A stretch of DNA of 18,160 nucleotides. Source: BS750m-G62 sp046483505. Its GTDB lineage: Bacteria; Planctomycetota; Phycisphaerae; FEN-1346. Positions within the stretch are counted from its first letter, which is position 1; the number at the start of each line of letters is the position of its first letter. Where the stretch lies: NCBI GenBank assembly GCA_046483505.1, contig JAWODB010000127.1:1-18160 (forward strand). The letters run 5' to 3'. This document shows, one piece after another, positions 1 through 6,096 of this stretch. A program made the position numbers and the translations under genes. The notes below the pieces were generated by a model, which saw only the letters and a program-made list of their open reading frames with translations, searched no databases and was not told where the DNA came from.

Positions 1-776
1 GCCACGGCCGCACTCATCTGGCCGAGCGTCGCCAGCCGGGCGGAGCGGGCGATCTGCCGACGGGCGCGGGCCAGGTCCGCCAGCAGGCGGTCGAAGGCGG
101 CCGCCAGGTCCGCCAGTTCGCGGGGCGCCGCGCGGGCGCCCGCGCCGGAGGTGGAAGGCAGTTCGGCGTCGCCGGCATGCTCGGCCACGCGGCGCATGCC
201 GTCGGCCAGCCGCCGCAGCGGTCGGACGATCGTCGACGACAGCCACAGGCCCAGTCCCGTGGCGGCGGCGACGGCCGCCAGCGTGATCCAGACGATGGAC
301 GAGGCGGCCGCCTCCTGCGCCGCACGGACCTTGGCGGCCTCGACCAGGAGGATGAGGCGGTGCGGGCCGCCCGCCGGGGCCTCCCCCGCGGCCGCGGGCA
401 TCGCCGCCTCGGCCGCCACGTACGCGCGGCCGGCCATCTCGAACCGGCGCGGCAGCGGGCCGCGGCGGCGGTACCGCTCCAGCGTGTGGGTCTCGTAACT
501 CGGGAGGCTGGTGGCGACGACGGCCGGGCCGTCGGCGGGACCGGCCGCCACCTCGGCGTCGAAGAGCAGGCCCAGCCGCTCCATCATGACGTCCGAGAGC
601 GGCAGGCGCATCGTCCGGAAGAGTTCGGCGGCGTTCCGCGCGGGGCCGTCCACGAGCCGCCGCTCGACCGTCCGCTCGGTCACCGCCACGCCGACCCATC
701 CGACCGTGACGCCGACGGCGGCCACGAGGACGTTCATGACGACGATGAGCCGCGTGCGTATCGAGAGCCGGGCCAT
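1..776 (-). CDS. Sensor histidine kinase, N-terminal part (cut by window edge)
   Basis: An open frame runs without a stop from ATG 776-774 to the left edge, giving 258 visible residues. It begins MARLSIRTRLIVV. Transmembrane segment 1 covers about residues 9-32, followed by an extracytoplasmic region of about 125 residues. Segment 2 (about 160-180) is SIVWITLAAVAAATGLGLWL. A HAMP linker follows (TIVRPLRRLADGMRRVAE), then a helical region ending LATLGQMSAAVA. That last motif is the usual start of the HisKA dimerisation helix, so the phospho-accepting His should lie a few residues beyond the window. This is the architecture of a membrane-bound two-component sensor; the ligand cannot be guessed from the loop. 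I see no good Shine-Dalgarno, but no other in-frame start lies just upstream. A chemoreceptor is less likely because of the HisKA-like motif. The kinase catalytic domain and any response regulator are outside the window. Confidence 0.85.
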   Translation of the reverse strand, partial: MARLSIRTRLIVVMNVLVAAVGVTVGWVGVAVTERTVERRLVDGPARNAAELFRTMRLPLSDVMMERLGLLFDAEVAAGPADGPAVVATSLPSYETHTLERYRRRGPLPRRFEMAGRAYVAAEAAMPAAAGEAPAGGPHRLILLVEAAKVRAAQEAAASSIVWITLAAVAAATGLGLWLSSTIVRPLRRLADGMRRVAEHAGDAELPSTSGAGARAAPRELADLAAAFDRLLADLARARRQIARSARLATLGQMSAAV

Positions 777-857
777 GCGTACCGGAAGAGAGAGGTTCCG
801 GGAATCTTTCCTGAGCGCGGCGGTTCCCCGTAACCACCGCGCCGGCGAGCCGAGTGC

Positions 858-950
858 CACCCTGGCACGGGTACGGCTCGTGCCGTGGCCGGCTGGCGGC
901 TTGCGCGCCAGTGCGTTTCGCTGCGCGGCGGGTACGGAGACCCGCCGCGC
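858..950. repeat. 36-bp dispersed palindromic element plus REP-like hairpin
   Basis: This lies in the gap between the kinase and the DUF1080 gene. Positions 858-893 are a GC-rich 36-mer (starts CACCCTGGCACGGG, ends GTGGCCGGC) that recurs inverted at 5969-6004 with one difference. Positions 923-950 are a hairpin with perfect 11-bp arms (GCGCGGCGGGT) and loop ACGGAG, preceded by TTTCG. It belongs to the group B hairpins seen throughout the window. It lies just past the DUF1080 stop and could act as a transcript-end structure, although no T-run follows it. Confidence 0.8.
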
Positions 951-965
951 TTCAGACCCAAACCG

Positions 966-1625
966 TTACTCCGGCAGGGGACGAATCTTCACGCTCCGAT
1001 ACATCACCTTAGAGCCGGGGTCGTGGCCCTGGAGGGCCATCGTGCCGTGGTCCAGTTTGCGGCCGCCCTTGGCGTCGTCCGGTTCGGTGAACTCGCAAGT
1101 CGTCTTGCCGTTGACCTTCAGGGTCACCTTCTTGCCGTCCACCTTGATAGTGTACGTGAACCACTCGCCGTCTTTGTGGGGCGCGTTGTCGAGGACGTCC
1201 TTCACGCCGTACAGGCCGCCGGTCTTCTTGCGGTCGGAGTGGGTGGCGTTGACCTGGCACTCGTAGCCCTTGCCGGGCCAGCCCTTCTCCTGGTACGCGG
1301 TGTGGAAGTAGATGCCGGAGTTGGCCTTCGCGAAGGTCTTGACCTCGGCCACGAGTTCAAAGTTCTTGAAATCGTGATTGCACACGGGCCCGGCGTAGAA
1401 CAGGTGGCTCCGCTTGCCGTGGGCCACGATGCAGCCGCCGGAGACCTTGAAGCAGTCCTTGTTCTCGCTGGGCTTCCAGCCCTCCAGGTTCTTGCCGTTG
1501 AAGAGGGCGTAGAAGCCGTCCTTGTCGGGTTTGGGGACGTCCTTGGATTGCAGGGCCACACCGCCGGCAAGGGCGACGCCGGCCGCCAGGGCCAGGACGG
1601 CGACGGACAGGGCGAAACGGGTCAT
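966..1625 (-). CDS. Secreted DUF1080 / 3-keto-disaccharide hydrolase-family protein
   Basis: The 219-residue product starts MTRFALSVAVLALAAGVALA, a Sec signal peptide probably cut after ALA near residue 20. I chose ATG 1625-1623 because AAGGAAGGAG lies at the right distance upstream and the signal peptide begins there. An ATG 20 codons further up adds only a non-signal tail. The mature part has the PF06439 hallmarks in order: FYALFNGKNLEGW near the start, NSGIYFHT, the YECQVN strand, GGLYGV, GEWFTYTIKVDGKKVTLKVNG, and a closing LQGHDPGSKVMYRSVKIRPL. This family forms a concanavalin-like jelly roll and includes 3-keto-glycoside hydrolases; it is greatly expanded in Planctomycetota. Role here: probably a periplasmic or outer-membrane sugar-processing or binding protein. 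The substrate is unknown. It is monocistronic, with its own near-consensus promoter. Confidence 0.92.
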   Translation of the reverse strand: MTRFALSVAVLALAAGVALAGGVALQSKDVPKPDKDGFYALFNGKNLEGWKPSENKDCFKVSGGCIVAHGKRSHLFYAGPVCNHDFKNFELVAEVKTFAKANSGIYFHTAYQEKGWPGKGYECQVNATHSDRKKTGGLYGVKDVLDNAPHKDGEWFTYTIKVDGKKVTLKVNGKTTCEFTEPDDAKGGRKLDHGTMALQGHDPGSKVMYRSVKIRPLPE

Positions 1626-1673
1626 CGGCTTCTCCTTCCTTGCGTTCGGAATCGAGGGTTCTCCAGCCGCGGC

Positions 1674-1702
1674 ATTATGATGCACGGCGGGCCGCGTGAC
1701 AA
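1674..1702 (-). promoter_or_regulatory. Predicted sigma70-type promoter of the DUF1080 gene
   Basis: Read on the minus strand: TTGTCA (1702-1697), a 17-bp spacer, then CATAAT (1679-1674). Each box matches the consensus at 5 of 6 positions. Transcription would begin near 1667, about 40 bases before the ATG. This is one of the two strongest promoter matches in the window. Confidence 0.7.
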
Positions 1703-1762
1703 CGGTTTCCCGGACGGACGGCGCGGCGGAGTGTTCGCGCGGGGGATGAGAACGCCATCCTC

Positions 1763-1828
1763 GTTGAGCCGTCGACCGGAGGTCGACGGCCGTTCGAACA
1801 GCCGCCGACGTACCGTCGGCGGCTCAAC
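1763..1828. repeat. Double-hairpin palindromic element
   Basis: Outer inverted repeats GTTGAGCC (1763-1770) and GGCTCAAC (1821-1828) enclose two hairpins. Each has a perfect 10-bp stem and a 3-base loop: 1768-1777 with 1781-1790 (GCCGTCGACC) and 1801-1810 with 1814-1823 (GCCGCCGACG). The spacer between them contains TTCGAA. The two stems have different sequences. The symmetrical layout can fold as a three-way or cruciform structure. Confidence 0.85.
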
Positions 1829-1833
1829 GCAGA

Positions 1834-2044
1834 CTTGTGGCTTGTGGCTTGTGGCGTGCAGCCTGTGGCTCGACGCTGAGATTCTTCGCTGCGCTCAGAA
1901 TGACACCGCGGGGCGGCACCTGGCGGAGCCTCATCCCGGCCGGGCAAGCCGGCCGGGCCACACACGCTTGCGGCTTGTGGCTTGTGGCTTGCAGCCTGTG
2001 GCTCGACGCTCGCGGCTCGTGGCTCGCGGCTCGTGGCTCGCGGC
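1834..2044. repeat. Heptanucleotide tandem array (CTTGYGG) split by a dispersed element
   Basis: Units of 7 bp (CTTGTGG, CTTGCGG, drifting to CTCGYGG) run over 1834-1875 and again 1969-2044. Both blocks contain the same ordered run GCAGCCTGTGGCTCGACGCT, so they look like halves or duplicates of one array. Between them lies a copy of the element GTCATTCTGAG-N5-CGAAGAATCTC (minus strand, 1876-1903). Next is a hairpin with CCGGCCGGG-type arms (about 1938-1960). The array stops exactly at the ccsA stop codon (2045-2047). Confidence 0.85.
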
Positions 2045-2830
2045 TCACGTGGCGTACGTATGCAGTCCCCCGCCAAAGATGCGCGCCAGGTTCACCCACA
2101 GGAGCGTCAGGACGATGGCCACCACCCCCGCCAGCACCAGCGACGCGTTCGCCCGCGGATACCGTTTGCCGTAGAGATATCGGAAATGCAGGTACCCCAC
2201 GAAGACGAGCCAGGACACCAGCGACCAGAGTTCCTTGGGGTCCCAGTTCCAGTAATCGCCCCAGGCGAGTTTGCCCCATACCGCCCCGAGCACGAGGCCC
2301 AGCGTCAGCAGGGGGAACCCGAGGCGCGTGACGACGTGCGCGTCGCGTTCGGCCCGAAGCCGGCGGTCCCCGGTCCCCACGAACACGCCGAGGGCCAGGC
2401 ATCCCGCCTTCCCCATGACGACGTAGGCGAGCATGTACGACGCCACGTGCGGCACGAAGAGAAACGACTGGAGGGCGGGCGGCAGCATCTTCGGGTCGGC
2501 ACTGAACACGAACCCCGCCGGCACCAGGACGATGAAGCCGATGACGGCGTCGGCCCACTCCGCCCCCACGTCCAGGAACCGCCGGCTGAAGAGCGTGATC
2601 GGGAACATCAGCACGCCCAGCGTCAGGAACACCTCGAAGAGGTTCTGGAGCGGCACGTGACCGGCATGGACCCAGCGGTATCCCCACCCGGCGGCCGCCG
2701 CGGCGCACCCGGCGCCGTAGACGATCCACGCCGCCCGGCGGACCTTGACCAGGAACAGGACCGCCGCCGCGGCGTAGCACGCCATCGCCGCGTAGATGGC
2801 CAGGCCCAGGATGGTCCACTTGATTGCCAT
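2045..2830 (-). CDS. ccsA: Cytochrome c biogenesis protein CcsA (system II heme-handling protein)
   Basis: A 261-residue polytopic membrane protein of the CcsA/CcsB (HHP) family. With ResB it forms the system II synthase that exports heme and joins it to CXXCH apocytochromes on the outer face of the membrane. Visible evidence: about eight hydrophobic segments; the early HVPLQNLFE motif; a conserved His in FVPHVASYMLAY (about residue 128); the full tryptophan-rich WWD heme-binding motif WGDYWNWDPKELWSLVSW (about residues 189-206); and a last His in GLHTY near the C-terminus. The length is normal for the single-domain form. It follows resB on the same strand across a 269-bp repeat-filled gap, so it is probably in the same operon. 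Its stop codon abuts a heptamer array. The Shine-Dalgarno is weak. Confidence 0.95.
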   Translation of the reverse strand: MAIKWTILGLAIYAAMACYAAAAVLFLVKVRRAAWIVYGAGCAAAAAGWGYRWVHAGHVPLQNLFEVFLTLGVLMFPITLFSRRFLDVGAEWADAVIGFIVLVPAGFVFSADPKMLPPALQSFLFVPHVASYMLAYVVMGKAGCLALGVFVGTGDRRLRAERDAHVVTRLGFPLLTLGLVLGAVWGKLAWGDYWNWDPKELWSLVSWLVFVGYLHFRYLYGKRYPRANASLVLAGVVAIVLTLLWVNLARIFGGGLHTYAT

Positions 2831-2862
2831 GATCGCCTGCGCTCACATCTCAAGGGCATTTC

Positions 2863-2972
2863 GCGCGGTGGGCAGTCGTGCCCACCGCGCACAGCGGCGC
2901 GTTTCGCGTGGTGGGCAGTCGTGCCCACCGCGCACGAGCGCCATGCATTTCGGGCGGCGGGCAAGCCCGCCG
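2863..2972. repeat. Three REP-like hairpins between resB and ccsA
   Basis: (1) 2863-2890: perfect 12-bp arms GCGCGGTGGGCA, loop GTCG. (2) 2906-2933: the same hairpin with one base changed in the left arm only, leaving a G:T pair. (3) 2955-2972: CGGCGGGC arms with loop AA. All three are preceded by (A/G)TTTCG, a flank shared with the copy at 923 and, less exactly, the copy at 12801. Confidence 0.85.
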
Positions 2973-2974
2973 GC

Positions 2975-3102
2975 TAACACTACAACGCTAACTCGTGCGC
3001 GGCGGGTCTCCGTACCCGCCGCGCAGCCCTGGAAAGGGCGTTTGGAGCGCGGTGGGTGCCCAGGCCCACCGCGCAAATGGCCGACTTAGCGTTGTAGTGC
3101 TA
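2975..3102. repeat. 128-bp MITE-like element with 17-bp terminal inverted repeats
   Basis: The ends are TAACACTACAACGCTAA (2975-2991) and TTAGCGTTGTAGTGCTA (3086-3102), inverted with 16 of 17 positions matching. Inside are two hairpins: 2997-3024 (arms GCGCGGCGGGT, loop CTCCGT) and 3047-3074 (arms GCGCGGTGGG, 8-base loop). The interior and right end recur at 4961-5064. The resB stop codon (3102-3100) lies within the right-hand inverted repeat. No transposase is encoded, so any movement would need help from elsewhere. Confidence 0.75.
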
Positions 3103-4653
3103 AATGGGGGTCGCGTCTTCGGCTTCGCGGTTTCCGGTTTCCGCTTTCCGATTTCCGATTTCCGATTTCGTTCCGATTTCCGTTTGCGTAAGGATCGCCT
3201 CGCCCCAGAACCGCCAGAACGCCCCGCCCACCAGCAGCACCATCCCCACCCACACGAGCCAGAGGCCCGAGTCGCTCACCACCTGGAGCACGGTGTACCG
3301 GCCGGCCTCGTGGTCGTAATCCGACTGGTAAAAGTGGTACCCGCCCCAGCGGAGCGGGTCGTTCACCTCGATGGTCTTCTCGAAGACGGTCTCGCCGTCG
3401 TCGAGGACGGCCAGGTCACTGTAGTAATCGCGCACCGGCAGGTTCGGCCGGACGAGGTACAGGTCCGGCGTGGCGCGGTCCTCGGGCGGTTCCGGCGGGG
3501 CCGACGCGCCCTGCCCTTCCACCGGTTCCTCCGCGCGGTCCGCGTCCGGCCGAGGCGGGGCGCCGTCCGGGAAGAGCGGCGCCAGGTCGATGCTCGCGTA
3601 CGGGTCGCCCGGGCCGGGCAGGAGCCAGCGGGTCATCTCCCGGTCGCCGCGCGTCACGCGGACGTGCATGGCAGGGACGGAACTGTCCGGGGCCTTCTCG
3701 GCCCCCGTCGGTTCCGGGAAGACGTACCGGAAGTCCGGGTCGCCCTGCCGCCGGCCGTGGCCCGGCGCGATGGCCAGGGCGAACCGCCGCTCGGGCGTGC
3801 CGTCCGGACGCACGAACGCCAGTTCGACCGCCGGGTTGATGCCCTCGCCCCCGGCCTCGTACGGCTCGAGGTCGCCGTCCTCTGTGCGGCGGACCTTCAT
3901 GCACGTGAAGACCCGCACGACGCGGACGGTCATGGGCGGCTGCCCGAGGGTGACCTCCGCCCCCTCGCGGGCGGGCAGGCGGTGCGTTTTGCCGGAATGC
4001 TCCACGACCTCGACGGCCGGCGCCGCGCCCTCCGCATACGTGGGCCTGGCGTGCGGCAGATACTCCAGGACCGTCACCTCGGCCCGCGCGAGCGGCAGCG
4101 GAACGGTCTCGTTGCCCTCCCACGGCACCTCGGCCTGCCGCTGGTCCACGAGCCGCCCGTCGCCGCCGTAGAGCGGGGCCACGACCGCCAGGTGCCACCG
4201 CAGGCCGGGCATCTGGTAGTACTCCATCCGGAAGTCGCGAAGGGCGAGGTCGAACGGCAGTTGGGCGACGACCTCCTGCCCGTCGGGCCCCAGGACGCGG
4301 TTCTCGCGCGTCCCTTCCTGGATGGCCATGAAGCCGCGCGGCACCTTTTCGGCGTCGAACAGCGTGCCGCGCACGGCGTGGGCGGTATCCGACCCCCACA
4401 TCCCGCCGCCCAGGATCAGCAGCACCCCGAGGTGCATCGCCAACCCCGCCGGCCGCTTCACCAGGCGGGGGTACACGACGAATCCCGCGGCGAGAAGCAG
4501 GGCCAGGCCGATCCAGTAGACGGTGACCGGGGCGGAGTTGAACAGGGCCCGGGCGTCCTCGGCCCCCAGGAACGCCCCGACGATCGACAGGACCGCCAGG
4601 ACGGCGAGCGCCGCCAGGGTGATCCCCATCACGATGGTGCGGAGTCGTTTCAT
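3100..4653 (-). CDS. resB: Cytochrome c biogenesis protein ResB (system II)
   Basis: The 517-residue product is the partner of CcsA. I chose ATG 4653-4651 (MKRLRTIVMGITL) because CCGGAG sits upstream and a transmembrane segment follows at once; an upstream extension would read through repeats. Domains: hydrophobic segments at about residues 7-27, 40-60 and 68-85; a large extracytoplasmic domain (about 90-455) with the ResB signatures LPFDLALRDFRMEYY and NDPLRWGGYHFYQSDYD; and a last segment GLWLVWVGMVLLVGGAFWRFW. An acidic, Pro-rich insert (PPRPDADRAEEPVEGQG) lies before the last domain. The final 26 or so residues (QTEIGTKSEIGNRKAE and on) are not family sequence. They are encoded by the 7-bp array at 3128-3187, and the stop falls in a terminal inverted repeat. 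Own promoter, divergent from the heme genes. Confidence 0.93.
   Translation of the reverse strand: MKRLRTIVMGITLAALAVLAVLSIVGAFLGAEDARALFNSAPVTVYWIGLALLLAAGFVVYPRLVKRPAGLAMHLGVLLILGGGMWGSDTAHAVRGTLFDAEKVPRGFMAIQEGTRENRVLGPDGQEVVAQLPFDLALRDFRMEYYQMPGLRWHLAVVAPLYGGDGRLVDQRQAEVPWEGNETVPLPLARAEVTVLEYLPHARPTYAEGAAPAVEVVEHSGKTHRLPAREGAEVTLGQPPMTVRVVRVFTCMKVRRTEDGDLEPYEAGGEGINPAVELAFVRPDGTPERRFALAIAPGHGRRQGDPDFRYVFPEPTGAEKAPDSSVPAMHVRVTRGDREMTRWLLPGPGDPYASIDLAPLFPDGAPPRPDADRAEEPVEGQGASAPPEPPEDRATPDLYLVRPNLPVRDYYSDLAVLDDGETVFEKTIEVNDPLRWGGYHFYQSDYDHEAGRYTVLQVVSDSGLWLVWVGMVLLVGGAFWRFWGEAILTQTEIGTKSEIGNRKAETGNREAEDATPI
3128..3187 (-). repeat. Heptanucleotide array (GAAATCG) encoding the ResB tail
   Basis: About eight 7-bp units of CGATTTC/CGGTTTC on the plus strand (GAAATCG on the coding strand), with one 3-bp interruption. 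They overlap the 3' end of resB. Because 7 is not a multiple of 3, each unit shifts the frame, and the tail reads as a seven-residue cycle close to EIGNRKS. The unit differs from those of the other arrays but the period is the same. Confidence 0.85.
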
Positions 4654-4694
4654 GGAATGCTCCGGCCGGCGACGCCCGCCGCCGGCCTGCCTCC

Positions 4695-4723
4695 ATCGTA
4701 GCGGCGAGGGGGGCCCAAGGCAA
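4695..4723 (-). promoter_or_regulatory. Predicted sigma70-type promoter of resB-ccsA
   Basis: Minus strand: TTGCCT (4723-4718), a 17-bp spacer, then TACGAT (4700-4695). The expected start is near 4688, about 35 bases before the resB ATG. Confidence 0.6.
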
Positions 4724-4770
4724 CCTCCGGCGCCACGTGCCGTGCGTTTCGCAGGCATGGATCGCGCCAC

Positions 4771-4889
4771 GTGCCACGGCCGGCCTTGACCGGCCGTGCG
4801 CCACCCCGAGCCAAGGGCACGGCGGGGCAAGACCCGCCGTGGCACATCCCTTTCCAACACCGTGCCACGGCCGGCCTTGACCGGCCGTG
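4771..4889. repeat. Cluster of three group A REP-like hairpins
   Basis: In the divergent gap between resB and the hemX-like gene. 4775-4798: arms CACGGCCGG, loop CCTTGA. 4818-4841: arms CACGGCGGG, loop GCAAGA, inverted orientation. 4866-4889: again CACGGCCGG with CCTTGA. Each has GTGC directly outside the CACGG side (or GCAC after the inverted copy). This gives a forward-reverse-forward order like BIME clusters of enterobacterial REPs. Confidence 0.85.
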
Positions 4890-4902
4890 CGCCGGAATCG
4901 CC

Positions 4903-4931
4903 TTAGCCTCCCGCCCCGGCATCCGTATAAT
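4903..4931 (+). promoter_or_regulatory. Possible promoter for the hemX-hemA-ahbCD genes
   Basis: A perfect TATAAT (4926-4931) is preceded at 17 bp by a weak -35, TTAGCC (4903-4908). The -10 context CCGTATAAT is the same as in the promoter at 13599. The transcript would carry the hairpin element 4961-5064 in its leader. Confidence 0.5.
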
Positions 4932-4960
4932 CGTAGGTCGACCCGGTAAGATACAGCCAC

Positions 4961-5064
4961 GTGCGCGGCGGGTCTCCGCACCCGCCGCGCAGAGGGTGGA
5001 GCCGGCGATTCGAGCGCGGTGGGTACGGAGACCCACCGCGCCAAACGACTCTGTAGCGTTGTCA
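4961..5064. repeat. Second copy of the composite two-hairpin element
   Basis: Two hairpins, 4963-4990 (arms GCGCGGCGGGT, loop CTCCGC) and 5014-5041 (arms GCGCGGTGGGT, loop ACGGAG), are followed by GTAGCGTTGT (5053-5062). Order, orientation and the trailing motif match the element at 2975-3102; the left inverted end is missing here. It sits directly before the hemX-like start at 5086. Confidence 0.75.
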
Positions 5065-5085
5065 TGCCAGACCGAGGAGACGCCG

Positions 5086-5895
5086 ATGCCTGCGCTGCTC
5101 ACCGTCGGCGGCGCCCTGCTGCCGCTCGCGTACCTGGCCCTGTTGATCGATTACGGGGCCACGTTCTTCCTGCGCACGCGGACCCACGGCCGCACGCCCC
5201 ACCTGATCGTCGTCGTGGCGGTCCACCTGGGGTACCTGGTGCTGTGGGGCCTGGAGATGGGCCATGCGCCCGTGACGGGCACGGCCGAGATCCTGTCGGT
5301 CCTGGCCCTGGCCACGGCCGCCGTCTACGCCTGGATCGAGGCGGCGGGCGGCGACCGGCGGACGGGCGTCTTCGTCCTCCTGCTGGCGTTCCTGTTCCAG
5401 TACGCGGGGTCGTTCCTGACGGCCGGGTCGGCGGGAGGACCGCCCGCCGAGCCGCCCGCCGGCGGCGTCTGGGCCGGCCTCCACGTCCTGCCCGCCCTGG
5501 TCGCCTACACCGCCCTCGGGTTCGCCGGCGTGTACGGGGCGCTGTACCTGGCGGCCCGGCGGGACCTGCGGCGGCACCGGTTCGGCATGTTCTTCGACCG
5601 CCTGCCGCCGCTCGAAACGCTGGGCCCGATGGCCTGGCACGCCCTCCTGACGGGGTTCGTCGCGATGACCATCGCCATCGCCGTCACGCCGTTCATGTTC
5701 GGCGACGGCGGGAGCGAGATGTCCGCCAAGATCGTCAGCAAGATCGTCACGGGGTCCGTCGCCTGGGTGGTGTGCGCGGCCGCGGTGCTCGGCCGATGGC
5801 TGGGCCGGTGGCACCACGTCCGCACCAGCACCGTGGCGGTCGTGGGGTTCCTGCTCGTCATGGCCCTGCTGGCCGTCAGCGGCGCGCTGTCGTAA
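5086..5895 (+). CDS. HemX/CcsA-like cytochrome c assembly-family membrane protein
   Basis: A 269-residue protein of about eight transmembrane helices. ATG 5086 (MPALLTVGGALLPLAYLALL) follows GAGGAG at good spacing. It shares the CcsA/HemX layout: His in GLEMGHAPVTGTAEILS (about residue 60), His in GLHVLPALVAYTALGFAGVYGA (about residue 135), and a third His in MAWHALLTG. Where true CcsA has the tryptophan-rich WWD motif, this protein has GDGGSEMSAKIVSKIVTGSVAW, with no Trp-Trp-Asp cluster. That, and its place directly before hemA, fits HemX, the membrane protein next to hemA in Bacillus that lowers HemA level. The role as a HemA regulator or membrane partner is inferred from context. A second heme exporter is the alternative. 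The gene lies 201 bp before hemA; the spacer holds an inserted repeat element. Confidence 0.8.
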   Translation: MPALLTVGGALLPLAYLALLIDYGATFFLRTRTHGRTPHLIVVVAVHLGYLVLWGLEMGHAPVTGTAEILSVLALATAAVYAWIEAAGGDRRTGVFVLLLAFLFQYAGSFLTAGSAGGPPAEPPAGGVWAGLHVLPALVAYTALGFAGVYGALYLAARRDLRRHRFGMFFDRLPPLETLGPMAWHALLTGFVAMTIAIAVTPFMFGDGGSEMSAKIVSKIVTGSVAWVVCAAAVLGRWLGRWHHVRTSTVAVVGFLLVMALLAVSGALS

Positions 5896-5918
5896 GAAGA
5901 AGACGGAGAACACCCATG

Positions 5919-6073
5919 CTGTCATCCTGAGCGAAGTTTACCCGCCGGGGCGGGCGAAGGATATCGCCGCCGGCCACGGCACAAGCCGTACCCGTGCCAG
6001 GGTGCGAGCGCGCCGCAAAGCAACGGCCACGGCGAGATTCTTCGGGCCGCCACGGCGACCCTCAGAATGACAG
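5919..6073. repeat. 155-bp composite inverted element between hemX-like gene and hemA
   Basis: The ends are CTGTCATCCTGAG (5919-5931) and CTCAGAATGACAG (6061-6073), a 13-bp inverted repeat with one mismatch. Each half is a copy of the pattern GTCATYCTGAG-N-CGAAGRATMTC: 5921-5965 forward (with a CCCGCC/GGCGGG hairpin inside) and 6071-6034 reverse (with a GGTCGCC/GGCGGCC hairpin inside). Between the halves lies the 36-bp palindromic element (5969-6004), inverted relative to its copy at 858. It ends 23 bp before the hemA ATG. Confidence 0.85.
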
Positions 6074-6096
6074 TCGTTTGTAAATGATTTTTCGCT

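Noticed and set aside
923..950. Intrinsic terminator of the DUF1080 gene
   Set aside because: The stem is strong but no T-run follows on the minus strand, and the same hairpin occurs in many places unrelated to gene ends.
1675..2076. A 133-codon minus-strand frame containing CHSERSEES and KPQAASHKPQA
   Set aside because: It is the translation of the GTCATTCTGAG element and the heptamer array. Such peptides turn up in many genomes as repeat artefacts.
6073..6096. Promoter directly before hemA in the short AT-rich stretch
   Set aside because: No -35/-10 pair with acceptable spacing; the only -10-like words overlap the start codon.
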